A model generated the notes under the pieces. It searched no databases and had not been told where the DNA came from. It was given only the letters and a program-made list of their open reading frames with translations. A stretch of DNA of 64,000 nucleotides. Origin: Inhella proteolytica (GTDB taxonomy: Bacteria > Pseudomonadota > Gammaproteobacteria > Burkholderiales > Burkholderiaceae_C). The DNA is taken from the NCBI RefSeq assembly GCF_016093275.1, contig NZ_JAEDAK010000016.1, forward strand, positions 1 to 64,000, given 5' to 3'. A program made the position numbers and the translations under genes. Shown here piece by piece: positions 48,484-57,398 of this stretch; positions within the stretch are counted from its first letter, which is position 1; each line of letters opens with the position of its first letter.

Positions 48484-49586
48484 GCGCCAAGCACCTCGTC
48501 ATCATGGCCGCCGGCACAGGCGGCCACGTCATTCCCGGCCTGGCCCTGGCCACCGAGATGAAGCAGCGCGGCTGGACCATCAGCTGGCTGGGCACGGCGC
48601 ATGGCATGGAGAACCAGCTCGTGCCCAGGGCCGGCATCGAGCTGGACACCATCGCCTTCTCCGGACTGCGCGGCAAGAACTTCATCGAGACCGTGTTCGG
48701 CGGCCTGCGCCTGCTCAAGGCCTTCTGGAACTGCCTCGGCATCCTGCGCCGCCGCCGTGCCAGCGCCGTGCTGGGCATGGGCGGTTACGTCTGCTTCCCC
48801 GGCGGGCTGATGGCCGCGCTGCTCGGCAAGCCGCTGGTGCTGGTGAATGCCGACGCCGGCCTGCTGCTCTCGAACAAGGCCCTGCTGCCGGTGGCCGATC
48901 GCGTGGCCTTCGGCTTCGGCTTCCAGGGCGTGGAAAAGGTGCAGCAGGGCGTGGTGACGGGCAACCCGGTGCGCGCCGCCATCGAGAACCTGCCCGCCCC
49001 GGCCGAGCGCTTTGCCGGCCGCACGGGCCCGCTGCGCGTGCTGGTGGTGGGTGGCTCGCTGGGTGCCAAGGCCCTGAATGAGGCCATCCCCGCCGCGCTG
49101 GCCCTGCTACCGCCCGAGCAGCGCCCGCAGCTGGTGCACCAGACCGGCAACGCCAACCTGGCCGCCGTGCTGGCCGATTACGACGAGCGCGGCTTGATGG
49201 GGCCGGGTGGAGCCGAGGTGCGCCCCTTCATCGACGACATGGCCGCCGAGCTGGCCGCCGCCGATCTGGTGATCTGCCGCGCCGGCGCCATCACGGTGAG
49301 CGAGCTCTGCGCCGCCGGCGTGGCCGCAGTGCTGGTGCCCCTGGTGGTGAAGACCACCGCGCACCAACGCGACAACGCGGAACACCTGGCCGCGCAGGGC
49401 GCGGCCATCCACCTGCCGCAGCCCGAGGCCACGCCCGCGCGCCTGGCCGCACTGCTCTCCACCGAACTCACGCGCGCGCGCTGCCTGGCATTGGCCACGG
49501 CCGCGCGCGCCCAGCACCGCCCCGGCGCCGCCCAGCGCGTGGCGGATGCCATCGAAGCCCTCACGCAAGGAGGCCGCGCCCCATGA
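48480..49586 (+). CDS. murG: lipid II-forming GlcNAc transferase MurG
   Basis: Transfers GlcNAc from UDP-GlcNAc to lipid I on the inner face of the membrane. The 368-residue GT-B fold shows the N-terminal glycine loop [59 protein letters not shown] and the donor-binding [14 protein letters not shown]. The usual HEQN motif before the interdomain segment is replaced by [16 protein letters not shown]. It starts in an ATGA overlap with ftsW and ends in one with murC. Confidence 0.95.
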   Translation: MSAKHLVIMAAGTGGHVIPGLALATEMKQRGWTISWLGTAHGMENQLVPRAGIELDTIAFSGLRGKNFIETVFGGLRLLKAFWNCLGILRRRRASAVLGMGGYVCFPGGLMAALLGKPLVLVNADAGLLLSNKALLPVADRVAFGFGFQGVEKVQQGVVTGNPVRAAIENLPAPAERFAGRTGPLRVLVVGGSLGAKALNEAIPAALALLPPEQRPQLVHQTGNANLAAVLADYDERGLMGPGGAEVRPFIDDMAAELAAADLVICRAGAITVSELCAAGVAAVLVPLVVKTTAHQRDNAEHLAAQGAAIHLPQPEATPARLAALLSTELTRARCLALATAARAQHRPGAAQRVADAIEALTQGGRAP

Positions 49587-50989
49587 AGCACGCGGTCAAA
49601 CGCATCCATTTCGTCGGTGTCGGCGGCGCCGGCATGTCCGGCATTGCCGAGATCCTGCACAACCTGGGTTTCCAGGTCAGCGGGTCGGATCAATCCGCCA
49701 GCGCCGTCACCGAACGCCTGGCGCAACTGGGCCTGACGATCCACATCGGCCACGCCGCCGAACACATCGGCAACGCCCAGGCGGTCGTCACGTCCACGGC
49801 GGTGAAGGCCGACAACCCCGAGGTGCTGGCCGCCCGCGCCGCGCGCGTGCCGGTGGTGCCGCGCGCGGTGATGCTGGCCGAGCTGATGCGCCTGAAGTCC
49901 GGCATCGCCATCGCCGGCACGCATGGCAAGACGACGACGACCTCGCTGGTGACCTCCATCCTGGTGGAGGCCGGCCTGGATCCGACCTTCGTCATCGGCG
50001 GCCTGCTGAACGCGGCCGGCGCCAACGCCCAGCTCGGCAAGGGCGAGTTCATCGTCGTCGAGGCCGACGAGAGCGATGCCAGCTTCCTGAATCTGAGCCC
50101 CGTGCTGTCCGTGGTCACCAACATCGACCAGGACCACATGGACACCTACGGGCATTCGGTGGAGCGCCTGCACCAGGCCTTCATCGAATTCCTGCACCGC
50201 ATGCCCTTCTACGGCGCGGCGGTGGTGTGCAGCGACGACGCAGGGATTCAGGCGGTGCTCGAGCGCATCGAGCGCCCGCTGGTGCGCTACGGCCTGGGCG
50301 AGGATGCCAATGTGCGTGCCGTCAACATCCAGGCACTCAGTGGCGGGCAGATGCAATTCATCTGCCAGCGCCGCAACGGCACCCAACTGCCCGACCTGCC
50401 CATCACCCTGAACCTGGCTGGCGAGCACAACGTGCGCAATGCGCTGGCGGCGATTGCGGTGGCCACCGAGATCGGCATTGCCGAAGCCCCCATCCAGCGC
50501 GCACTCGCGTCGTTCCAAGGTGTGGGCCGGCGCTTCCAGCGCCACGGCCTGTGGCCGGCGGGTGAGGGCGGGCAGTTCCTGCTGATCGACGACTATGGCC
50601 ACCACCCGGTGGAGATGGCCGCAGTGCTGTCCGCCGCGCGCGGCGCCTTCCCCAGCCAGCGCATCGTGCTGGCCTTTCAACCCCATCGGTACACCCGCAC
50701 GCGCGATTGCTTCGAGGACTTCGTGCGCGTGCTCGGGGCCGCCGACGCCGTGCTGCTGACCGAGGTCTACAGCGCCGGCGAGGCGCCCATCCCCGCCGCC
50801 GATGGCCGCGCCCTGGCGCGCGCGCTGCGCCTGGCCGGCAAGGAGCCCCTGTTCGTGCCCGAAGTGGCCGACATGCCTGCCGCGCTGGCCCAGCTGACGC
50901 GCGACGGCGACGTCGTCATCGGCATGGGCGCCGGTTCCATGAGCAGCCTGCCCAAGCGCATGGCCGAGCACTTCAACGCCAAGAACTGA
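49583..50989 (+). CDS. murC: UDP-MurNAc-L-alanine ligase MurC
   Basis: First amino acid ligase of the pathway, adding L-Ala to UDP-MurNAc. The 468-residue protein has the N-terminal [17 protein letters not shown], the P-loop [14 protein letters not shown], the [13 protein letters not shown] block, [11 protein letters not shown] and the C-terminal [14 protein letters not shown] with [10 protein letters not shown]. The length is standard. ddl starts two bases after the stop. Confidence 0.97.
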   Translation: MKHAVKRIHFVGVGGAGMSGIAEILHNLGFQVSGSDQSASAVTERLAQLGLTIHIGHAAEHIGNAQAVVTSTAVKADNPEVLAARAARVPVVPRAVMLAELMRLKSGIAIAGTHGKTTTTSLVTSILVEAGLDPTFVIGGLLNAAGANAQLGKGEFIVVEADESDASFLNLSPVLSVVTNIDQDHMDTYGHSVERLHQAFIEFLHRMPFYGAAVVCSDDAGIQAVLERIERPLVRYGLGEDANVRAVNIQALSGGQMQFICQRRNGTQLPDLPITLNLAGEHNVRNALAAIAVATEIGIAEAPIQRALASFQGVGRRFQRHGLWPAGEGGQFLLIDDYGHHPVEMAAVLSAARGAFPSQRIVLAFQPHRYTRTRDCFEDFVRVLGAADAVLLTEVYSAGEAPIPAADGRALARALRLAGKEPLFVPEVADMPAALAQLTRDGDVVIGMGAGSMSSLPKRMAEHFNAKN

Positions 50990-50991
50990 GC

Positions 50992-51957
50992 ATGTTCGAC
51001 ACCTCCTCCATCGACCCCAAGGCCCTCGGCAAGGTGGCCGTGCTGTTCGGCGGCAGCAGCGCCGAGCGCCCAGTCTCGCTGATGAGTGGCGCCGGCGTGC
51101 TGGCCGCGCTGCAGTCCCTGGGCGTGGACGCCCACCCCTTCGACCCGGCCGAGCGCCCGCTGCAGGCGCTGAAGGACGAGGGCTTCAACCGCGCCTTCAT
51201 CGCCCTGCACGGCCGTGGCGGCGAGGACGGCAGCCTGCAGGGCGCACTCGAATGCCTGGGCATCCCCTACACCGGCTCCGGCGTGATGGCTTCGGCCATC
51301 GCGATGGACAAGGTCAGCACCAAGCGCATCTGGATCGCCGAGGGCCTCCCCACACCGCGCGCCCTGGTGCTGGCGCGCCACGAGCTGACGCGCGAGCGCG
51401 TGCGCACCATCCCTGATGAACTGGGCCTGCCGGTGATCGTCAAGCCGCCGCATGAGGGCAGCAGCTTCGGCGTCAGCAAGGCGCAGGGCTATTCGGACAT
51501 GCAGGGCGCGGTGGAGCTGGCGCTGGGCTTTGACGACGAGCTGCTGTTCGAGGAATGCATCGAAGGCCCTGAGCTGACCTGCGCCGTGCTGGGCGATGGC
51601 CAGGATGCCCAGGCGCTGCCGGTGGTCGAGATCCGTGCCGTGGGCGGCAACTACGACTACGAAAACAAGTACGTCAGCGACAGCACGCAGTACCTGTTCG
51701 GCAGCCTGCCTGCCGCGCTGGAGGCCGAGGTTCAAGCCCTGGTGCTGAAGGCCTACCGCCTGTTGGGCTGCCGCGGCTGGGGCCGTGCCGATCTGATGCT
51801 GCGCCAGAAGGACCAGAAGCCCTTCCTGCTGGAGATGAACACCAGCCCCGGCATGACCTCGCACTCCCTGGTGCCCAAGGCCGCCAAGCAGATCGGCCTG
51901 GACTACCCGCAGCTCTGCCTCTGGCTGCTGGCGCAGGCCCGCCTGGATCGCCGCTGA
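50992..51957 (+). CDS. ddl: D-alanine-D-alanine ligase
   Basis: ATP-grasp enzyme that joins two D-Ala for MurF. The 321-residue protein shows [51 protein letters not shown], the ATP-binding [18 protein letters not shown] and the C-terminal GRADLMLRQ with [20 protein letters not shown]. This is the DdlB type usual in dcw clusters. The start was set at the ATG two bases after murC. Confidence 0.96.
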   Translation: MFDTSSIDPKALGKVAVLFGGSSAERPVSLMSGAGVLAALQSLGVDAHPFDPAERPLQALKDEGFNRAFIALHGRGGEDGSLQGALECLGIPYTGSGVMASAIAMDKVSTKRIWIAEGLPTPRALVLARHELTRERVRTIPDELGLPVIVKPPHEGSSFGVSKAQGYSDMQGAVELALGFDDELLFEECIEGPELTCAVLGDGQDAQALPVVEIRAVGGNYDYENKYVSDSTQYLFGSLPAALEAEVQALVLKAYRLLGCRGWGRADLMLRQKDQKPFLLEMNTSPGMTSHSLVPKAAKQIGLDYPQLCLWLLAQARLDRR

Positions 51958-51964
51958 GCCCTTG

Positions 51965-52786
51965 ATGACCGACACCTTGCCCACCGACAGCCTGCCCAGC
52001 GACATCCGCTGGATGCAGCTGGCCGCGCCCGTGCTGGCGCTGCTGGCCGTGCTGCTGCTCGTGACGGCAGGGGGGCGCTGGCTGGCGCAGCGGCCCTGGT
52101 GGGATTGGCGCCAGATCCGCATCGAAGGTGATGTCGAGCGCAACAGCCTGGCCACGCTGCGGGCCAATGCGCTGCCGCATCTGCAGGGCAACTTCCTGAC
52201 CCTGAACCTGGCGCAGGCGCGCAAGGCCTTCGAGGCCGTGCCCTGGGTGCGGCATGCCCAGGTGCAGCGTGTGTGGCCCGGGCTGATGAGGGTCAAGCTG
52301 GAGGAGCACCGTGCCGTGGCGCTCTGGGATGGCCGCGGCGACTGGGGCGAGCCCGCCCCCGAGCGCGCCCTGCTCAACTCGCACGGCGAGGTCTTCCACG
52401 CCAATCTCGGCGATGTCGAGGACGAGAACCTGCCCGTGTTCGCCGGCCCCAACGGCAGCGCCCCGCAGGTACAGCGCCTGTGGATGCGCCTGCAGGGCAG
52501 CAGCCAGCGCCTGGGCGAGCGTGTCACCCGCCTCGAACTCTCGGGCCGCGGTTCATGGCGCCTGGCCTGGGCCAGCGGTGCCGTCGTGGAACTGGGCCGT
52601 GGCAGCGAGGACGACCTGGTGCAGCGCTACGAGCGCTTCCTGCCCCATGCCCTGGCCGTGGCCCAGCGCTTTCACACCAGCGTGGCCGGCGCCGACCTGC
52701 GCCATGTCGAGGGCTATGCCCTGCGCCTGACCGGTATTGGCGTGAATCCCAACCCCAACCCCAAAGCAATTACGAGGAAACCCTAG
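51965..52786 (+). CDS. ftsQ: cell division protein FtsQ
   Basis: Bitopic membrane protein (273 residues) of the divisome, bridging early and late proteins with FtsB/FtsL. One helix near residues 20-40 (APVLALLAVLLLVTAG) is followed by a periplasmic POTRA domain (WWDWRQIRIEGDVERNSLATLRANALPHLQGNFLTLNL, then VPWVRHAQVQRVWPGLMRVKLEEHRAVALWDG) and the FtsQ-type C-terminal domain. ATG is preferred to the TTG just upstream. The last 20 bases mark a change towards less GC-rich codons that continues through ftsA. Confidence 0.94.
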   Translation: MTDTLPTDSLPSDIRWMQLAAPVLALLAVLLLVTAGGRWLAQRPWWDWRQIRIEGDVERNSLATLRANALPHLQGNFLTLNLAQARKAFEAVPWVRHAQVQRVWPGLMRVKLEEHRAVALWDGRGDWGEPAPERALLNSHGEVFHANLGDVEDENLPVFAGPNGSAPQVQRLWMRLQGSSQRLGERVTRLELSGRGSWRLAWASGAVVELGRGSEDDLVQRYERFLPHALAVAQRFHTSVAGADLRHVEGYALRLTGIGVNPNPNPKAITRKP

Positions 52787-52787
52787 C

Positions 52788-54017
52788 ATGGCCAAGGAAT
52801 ACAAGGATCTGGTCGTCGGCCTGGATATCGGCACGTCCAAGATCATGGCCGTCGTCGGCGAAGTCATGCCGGGCGGGGAATTGCGGCTCGCGGGTTTGGG
52901 CATGGCGCCCTCGCATGGTTTGAAACGCGGCGTGGTGGTCAACATCGACGCCACCGTGCAAGCCATCCAACAGGCCCTGAAAGAGGCCGAAATGATGGCC
53001 GACTGCAAAATCACCCGGGTTTTCACGGGGATCACCGGCAGCCATATTCGCGGGCAGAACTCCACCGGCATGGTGATCGTGCGTGACAAAGAGGTCACGC
53101 CGGTGGATGTGGCCCGGGTGGTGGAAACCGCCAAGGCCATCAATATTCCCAATGATCAGCGCCTGTTGCTGGTCGAGCCGCAGGAATTTGTCATCGACGG
53201 CCATGAGGTCAAGGAACCCATCGGCATGAGCGGCGGGCGCCTGGAAGTCAAGGTGCATATCGTGACGGGCGCTCAATCGGCGGCGGAAAACATCGTCAAA
53301 TGCGTGCGCCGCTGTGGTCTGGAAGTCGAGCAATTGGTGCTCAATCCCAGCGCCAGCAGTTTGGCCGCCCTCACCGCCGACGAGCGTGAACTCGGCGTGG
53401 CGCTGGTGGACATCGGCGCCGGCACGACCGATGTAGCGATCTTTACCGGCGGATCGATCCGACATACCGCCGTGATCCCGATCGCGGGTGACCTCATCAC
53501 CTCTGACATCGCGATGGCCCTGCGCACCCCGACCAAGGATGCCGAGGAAATCAAGGTCGAGTTTGGGGTGGCCAAACAAATGCTGGCGGACCCGGCCGCC
53601 CAGGTCGAGGTGCCGGGTTTGGGTGACCGTGCGCCGCGCATGTTGTCCAAGCAGGCGCTGGCGGGCGTGATTGAACCGCGGGTCGAGGAAATCTTCGCCC
53701 TGGTGCACCAGGTCATCCGCGAATCGGGTTACGAAGAGTTGCTCAGTTCCGGAATCGTGCTGGCGGGCGGCTCGGCGGTGATGCCCGGAATGATCGAACT
53801 GGCCGAGGACATGTTCCTCAAACCCGTGCGGCGCGGCAATCCGACGTATAGCGCCGCCCTTTTCGACATGGTTGCCAATCCCCGCTCCAGCACCGTCATG
53901 GGCCTTTTGGAAGAAGGTCGGCTGGCGCGAACCCGGGGTTTCAAGGCGGCTCAGCAGGCCGGCTCCATGAAAACCCTGATGCACCGCTTCAAGGATTGGT
54001 TCGCCGGGACGTTCTGA
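52788..54017 (+). CDS. ftsA: cell division protein FtsA
   Basis: Actin-like ATPase (409 residues) that tethers FtsZ to the membrane. Motifs: phosphate 1 loop VVGLDIGTSKIMAVVGE; RVFTGITGSHIRGQN of the 1C domain; phosphate 2 loop ALVDIGAGTTDVAIFTGGSIRHTAVIPIAG; and GIVLAGGSAVMPGMIELAEDMF. The C-terminal amphipathic membrane helix is TLMHRFKDWFAGTF. A GAGGAAA lies ahead of the start. Codon use (many AAA, GAA, TTG, CAA) differs from ftsQ and most of ftsZ. Confidence 0.97.
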   Translation: MAKEYKDLVVGLDIGTSKIMAVVGEVMPGGELRLAGLGMAPSHGLKRGVVVNIDATVQAIQQALKEAEMMADCKITRVFTGITGSHIRGQNSTGMVIVRDKEVTPVDVARVVETAKAINIPNDQRLLLVEPQEFVIDGHEVKEPIGMSGGRLEVKVHIVTGAQSAAENIVKCVRRCGLEVEQLVLNPSASSLAALTADERELGVALVDIGAGTTDVAIFTGGSIRHTAVIPIAGDLITSDIAMALRTPTKDAEEIKVEFGVAKQMLADPAAQVEVPGLGDRAPRMLSKQALAGVIEPRVEEIFALVHQVIRESGYEELLSSGIVLAGGSAVMPGMIELAEDMFLKPVRRGNPTYSAALFDMVANPRSSTVMGLLEEGRLARTRGFKAAQQAGSMKTLMHRFKDWFAGTF

Positions 54018-54034
54018 CACCACAAAACAAGGGG

Positions 54035-54098
54035 TTCAAACCAAATAAAGCGGGTTTGAATCTGGATTTTTCACAGTATTGCCGCGAGAATGTCGCGG
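54035..54098 (+). promoter_or_regulatory. AT-rich ftsZ leader with two hairpins
   Basis: TTCAAACC / GGTTTGAA form an 8-bp stem with a ten-base loop, followed shortly by a run of five T. A second stem, CCGCGA / TCGCGG (loop GAATG), lies just ahead of the ftsZ ribosome site. A weak promoter (TTGAAT, 15 bases, TATTGC) sits between them. The leader could partly uncouple ftsZ from ftsA. Confidence 0.5.
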
Positions 54099-54113
54099 TC
54101 CACGGAGGTAAGT

Positions 54114-55352
54114 ATGGCCATCGAGATGATCGAAGAGTTCAACCAAGGCACCCGCATCAAGGTGATCGGTGTTGGCGGCGGCGGCGGGAATGCCGTCGAG
54201 CACATGATCGAACAGGGTGTGCAAGGGGTCGAATTCATTGCGGCCAATACCGATGCCCAGGCCCTGAACCAGTCGCGCGCCGACCAGCTGATCCAGCTCG
54301 GCCGTAGCGGCTTGGGCGCCGGCGCCATTCCCGAGCGCGGCAAGGAAGCCGCGGCTGAAGCCGAAGACCGCATCCGTGACGTGCTCGAAGGCACCGACCT
54401 GCTGTTCATCACCGCCGGCATGGGCGGCGGCACCGGCACCGGCGCGGCCCCGGTCATCGCCAAGGTGGCCAAGGACATGGGCATCCTCACTGTCGGCGTC
54501 GTCACCAAGCCCTTCGACTTCGAAGGCTCGCGCCGCAACAAGCAGGCCGACGCCGGCCTGACCGAACTCGAAGCCGCGGTGGATTCGCTGATCGTGGTGC
54601 TGAACGACCGCCTGCTCGACGTGCTGGGCGACGACGCCACGCAGGAACAGGCCTTCGCCTTCGGCAACGACGTGCTGAAGAACGCCGTTGGCGGCATCTC
54701 CGACGTGATCCACCTGCCCGGCCTCGTGAACCTGGACTTCCAGGACGTCCGCACCGTGATGCAGGAACCCGGCAAGGCGCTGATGGGCACCGCCCAGGCC
54801 GGCGGCCCGGACCGCGCCACCAAGGCGGCCGAGCAGGCCATGGCCTGCCCGCTGCTGGACGGCATCAACCTCACCGGCGCGCGCGGCGTGCTGGTGCTGA
54901 TCGCCGCCTCGCGCTCCACCTTCAAGCTGGCCGAGTCGCGTGCCGCCATGAGCGCCATCAAGCGCCTGGCCCATGAAGACGCGCACGTCATCTACGGCAC
55001 CGCCTACGACGACAGCCTGGGCGACCAGCTGCGCGTCACCGTCATTGCCACCGGCCTGAACAGCGCCAAGCAAGCCGCAACGACCGACAGCCGCCCGCAG
55101 ATGCAGGTGGTGCATGGCCAGCGCACCGGCACTGACAACCTGCCCATCCTGACCCAGGCCGTGGCCAGCCCCGGCCTGCCGGGCCAGGGCCATGCCCCGG
55201 TGATGGGCCATGGCGGCGGCGGCGACTTCGGCAACCGCGACATGCCCTCGGTGTGGCGCTATGGGCGGGCGGCGCAGAAGGTTGATGCGCTGTCGGCGTC
55301 GGGTCTGGACGATATTGAAATCCCTGCATTCCTGCGTCGTCAGGCGGATTGA
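54114..55352 (+). CDS. ftsZ: cell division tubulin-like GTPase FtsZ
   Basis: Forms the cytokinetic ring. The 412-residue protein has the N-terminal IKVIGVGGGGGNAVEHMI, the tubulin signature GMGGGTGTGAAPVIA, the T7 loop region NLDFQDVRTVM and a glycine- and proline-rich linker. The conserved C-terminal peptide DDIEIPAFLRRQAD binds FtsA and ZipA-like partners. CGGAGG six bases before the ATG fixes the start, eight codons inside a longer open frame. It ends just ahead of an intrinsic terminator. Confidence 0.98.
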   Translation: MAIEMIEEFNQGTRIKVIGVGGGGGNAVEHMIEQGVQGVEFIAANTDAQALNQSRADQLIQLGRSGLGAGAIPERGKEAAAEAEDRIRDVLEGTDLLFITAGMGGGTGTGAAPVIAKVAKDMGILTVGVVTKPFDFEGSRRNKQADAGLTELEAAVDSLIVVLNDRLLDVLGDDATQEQAFAFGNDVLKNAVGGISDVIHLPGLVNLDFQDVRTVMQEPGKALMGTAQAGGPDRATKAAEQAMACPLLDGINLTGARGVLVLIAASRSTFKLAESRAAMSAIKRLAHEDAHVIYGTAYDDSLGDQLRVTVIATGLNSAKQAATTDSRPQMQVVHGQRTGTDNLPILTQAVASPGLPGQGHAPVMGHGGGGDFGNRDMPSVWRYGRAAQKVDALSASGLDDIEIPAFLRRQAD

Positions 55353-55381
55353 TTTCAAAGCCGGCGCTGACCGGCGATTAG

Positions 55382-55411
55382 GGGCTCGTGCTGCGGTACG
55401 AGCCCTTTTTT
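55382..55411 (+). terminator. intrinsic terminator after ftsZ
   Basis: GGGCTCGT and ACGAGCCC form an 8-bp stem with an eight-base loop, followed by six T. It is a textbook rho-independent terminator, ending the dcw transcript 29 bases after the ftsZ stop. Confidence 0.93.
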
Positions 55412-55422
55412 CATTCCGCTCG

Positions 55423-55428
55423 GACAAT
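55423..55428 (+). promoter_or_regulatory. GACAAT, possible -10 element of lpxC
   Basis: GACAAT lies seven bases before the lpxC ATG, directly after the ftsZ terminator, where a fresh promoter is needed. There is no Shine-Dalgarno sequence, so a leaderless message is possible. A -35 box is not evident. Confidence 0.45.
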
Positions 55429-55435
55429 CCCGCCC

Positions 55436-56371
55436 ATGCTGGCTCAACGCACTTTGAAATCCATGACCCGCGCCGTTGGCGTGGGCATCCACAGCGGACG
55501 CAAGGTCGAGCTGGTGCTGCGGCCCGCGCCGGTCAACACCGGCATCGTGTTCCGCCGTACCGATCTGGCGCAGCCGGTCGATATTCCGGTCAACCCGCAG
55601 GCCGTGTGCGACACCCGCATGGCCACCACCATCAGCCCGGGTGGCGACCCCGGCGCGCCCAAGGTGCAGACCATCGAGCACCTGCTCTCGGCCTGCGCCG
55701 GGCTGGGCCTGGACAACCTGCGCATCGACATCAGTGCCGACGAAGTCCCCATCCTCGACGGCTCCGCGGCGAGCTTCGTGTTCCTGCTGCAGTCAGCCGG
55801 CATCGAGCTGCAGGACGCTCCCAAGCGCTTCCTGCGCGTGAAGAAGCCCGTCGAGGTGCGCCGCGGTGAGGGCAAGCGGCTGATGTGGGCGCGGCTGGAG
55901 CCCCTGCACGGCTACACGCTCAGCTTCGAGATCGAGTTCGACAACCCCGCCGTGGCCGCCACCGGCAGCCGCTACACCTTCGACATGGGCTCGCACGCCT
56001 ACAAGCGCGAGATCGCCCGTGCCCGCACCTTCGGCATGACCAGCGACATCGAGCTGATGCGCTCGCGCGGCCTGACGTTGGGCGGCAACATGGACAACGC
56101 CATCGTGGTCGACGACGACAAGGTGCTGAATGCGGAAGGGCTCCGATACGACGACGAGTTCGTCAAGCACAAGATCCTCGACGCCATCGGCGACATGCAG
56201 GTGGCAGGCCACCCGCTGCTGGCGGCCTACACCAGCTTCAAGGGCGGTCACGCGCTGAACAACGAGCTGCTGCGTGCGCTGCTGGCCGACCCCACGGCTT
56301 ACGACTACGTCGAGTTCCAGGACCCGGCCCAGGCCCCGGCCGGCTTTGCCGAGCTGGCGCCGGCCTGGTGA
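55436..56371 (+). CDS. lpxC: UDP-3-O-acyl-GlcNAc deacetylase LpxC
   Basis: Zinc-dependent, committed step of lipid A synthesis. The 311-residue protein starts [26 protein letters not shown]. Zinc ligands are the first His of [16 protein letters not shown] and the His and Asp of [22 protein letters not shown]; the catalytic His is in [14 protein letters not shown]. The DGSAASFV and [19 protein letters not shown] blocks are also standard. It follows ftsZ, as in most proteobacteria, but behind its own terminator and probable promoter. Confidence 0.97.
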   Translation: MLAQRTLKSMTRAVGVGIHSGRKVELVLRPAPVNTGIVFRRTDLAQPVDIPVNPQAVCDTRMATTISPGGDPGAPKVQTIEHLLSACAGLGLDNLRIDISADEVPILDGSAASFVFLLQSAGIELQDAPKRFLRVKKPVEVRRGEGKRLMWARLEPLHGYTLSFEIEFDNPAVAATGSRYTFDMGSHAYKREIARARTFGMTSDIELMRSRGLTLGGNMDNAIVVDDDKVLNAEGLRYDDEFVKHKILDAIGDMQVAGHPLLAAYTSFKGGHALNNELLRALLADPTAYDYVEFQDPAQAPAGFAELAPAW

Positions 56372-56387
56372 AGCCGGTGCACTCCGC

Positions 56388-56570
56388 ATGATCGGTTTTC
56401 GCATCGTCTTCGGCCTGCTGCTCTTGGCGGCCCTGGTCTGCTTCGGCCTCGCGCTGGTGAAGCGCGAGCCGCGCTGGCAGCGCCTGGGGGTGCTGATCCT
56501 GAAATGGACGCTGATCGCCGCGCTGGGCTTCTTCGCCGTGCTGATCGCCGACCGAACCCTGGGGGGCTGA
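56388..56570 (+). CDS. small two-helix membrane protein
   Basis: A 60-residue protein with two hydrophobic helices (IVFGLLLLAALVCFGLALV and LGVLILKWTLIAALGFFAVLIADRTLGG) separated by a basic loop (KREPRWQR). No function known. It starts 16 bases after the lpxC stop and ends three bases before the methyltransferase ATG, so it is very likely a real, cotranscribed gene. Confidence 0.7.
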   Translation: MIGFRIVFGLLLLAALVCFGLALVKREPRWQRLGVLILKWTLIAALGFFAVLIADRTLGG

Positions 56571-56573
56571 GGC

Positions 56574-57347
56574 ATGGATTGGCTGCAGCACAACCGTCAG
56601 GCCTGGAACGCTGATGCCGCCGCGGGTGGCCCCTGGTCCACGCCGGTGGACGAGGCCGCGCTGGCGCGCGCCCGCGCCGGCGATTGGCAGGTGCACCTGA
56701 CCCCCAAACTGCCGGTGCCGCGCGAGTGGTTCGGCGACATCGCCGGCCGCGACCTGCTCGGGCTGGCCTCGGGCGGCGGCCAGCAGATGCCGCTCTTTGC
56801 CGCCGCCGGCGCGCGCGTCACCAGCTTCGATTTCTCCGAAGGCCAGCTCGGCCTGGACGCCGAGGTGTGCAGGCGCGCCGGCCTGCCGCTGCGCTGCGTG
56901 CAGGGCGATATGCGCGACCTCAGCGCCCTGTCCGACGCCAGCTTCGACCTCGTATTCCACCCGGCCTCGAACTGTTTCGTGCCGGATGTACTGCCGGTCT
57001 GGCGCGAGTGCTGGCGCGTGCTGCGCCCGGGGGGCGTGCTGCTGGCCGGCTTCATGAACCCGGCCGTCTACCTGTTCGACCATGAGGTGGCCGATGCCAG
57101 CGGCGAGCTGCGCGTGGCCTACCGCCTGCCCTACTCGGAGCTGGAGCTGCCCGCCGAGCAGGCACGCCGGCGCGCACAGGGCCAGCCGCTGGAGTTCAGC
57201 CACTCGCTCGACACCCTGATCGGCGGCCAGTTGCAGGCCGGCTTCCTGCTGGCCGGCTTGTTCGAGGACCACTGGTTCGACGACAGCTGGCTCTACAGCC
57301 GCCACGCGCCGATCTGCATCGCCACGCGCGCCGTCAAGCCGGGCTAG
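56574..57347 (+). CDS. class I SAM-dependent methyltransferase
   Basis: A 257-residue protein. The SAM-binding motif I is DLLGLASGGGQQMPLFAAAGARVTSFDFSEGQLGLD, motif II is the VQGDMRDLSALSDASFDLVFHP segment, and the motif III region is CWRVLRPGGVLLAGFMNP. The N-terminal NRQAWNADAAAGGPWSTPVDE matches a family often annotated simply as class I methyltransferase. The substrate is unknown. It lies three bases after the small membrane protein. Confidence 0.88.
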   Translation: MDWLQHNRQAWNADAAAGGPWSTPVDEAALARARAGDWQVHLTPKLPVPREWFGDIAGRDLLGLASGGGQQMPLFAAAGARVTSFDFSEGQLGLDAEVCRRAGLPLRCVQGDMRDLSALSDASFDLVFHPASNCFVPDVLPVWRECWRVLRPGGVLLAGFMNPAVYLFDHEVADASGELRVAYRLPYSELELPAEQARRRAQGQPLEFSHSLDTLIGGQLQAGFLLAGLFEDHWFDDSWLYSRHAPICIATRAVKPG

Positions 57348-57398
57348 GGCGAGCCCGAGGCCGGGCGGCCAAGGGCCCGTGTCACCATTGCCGCACAA

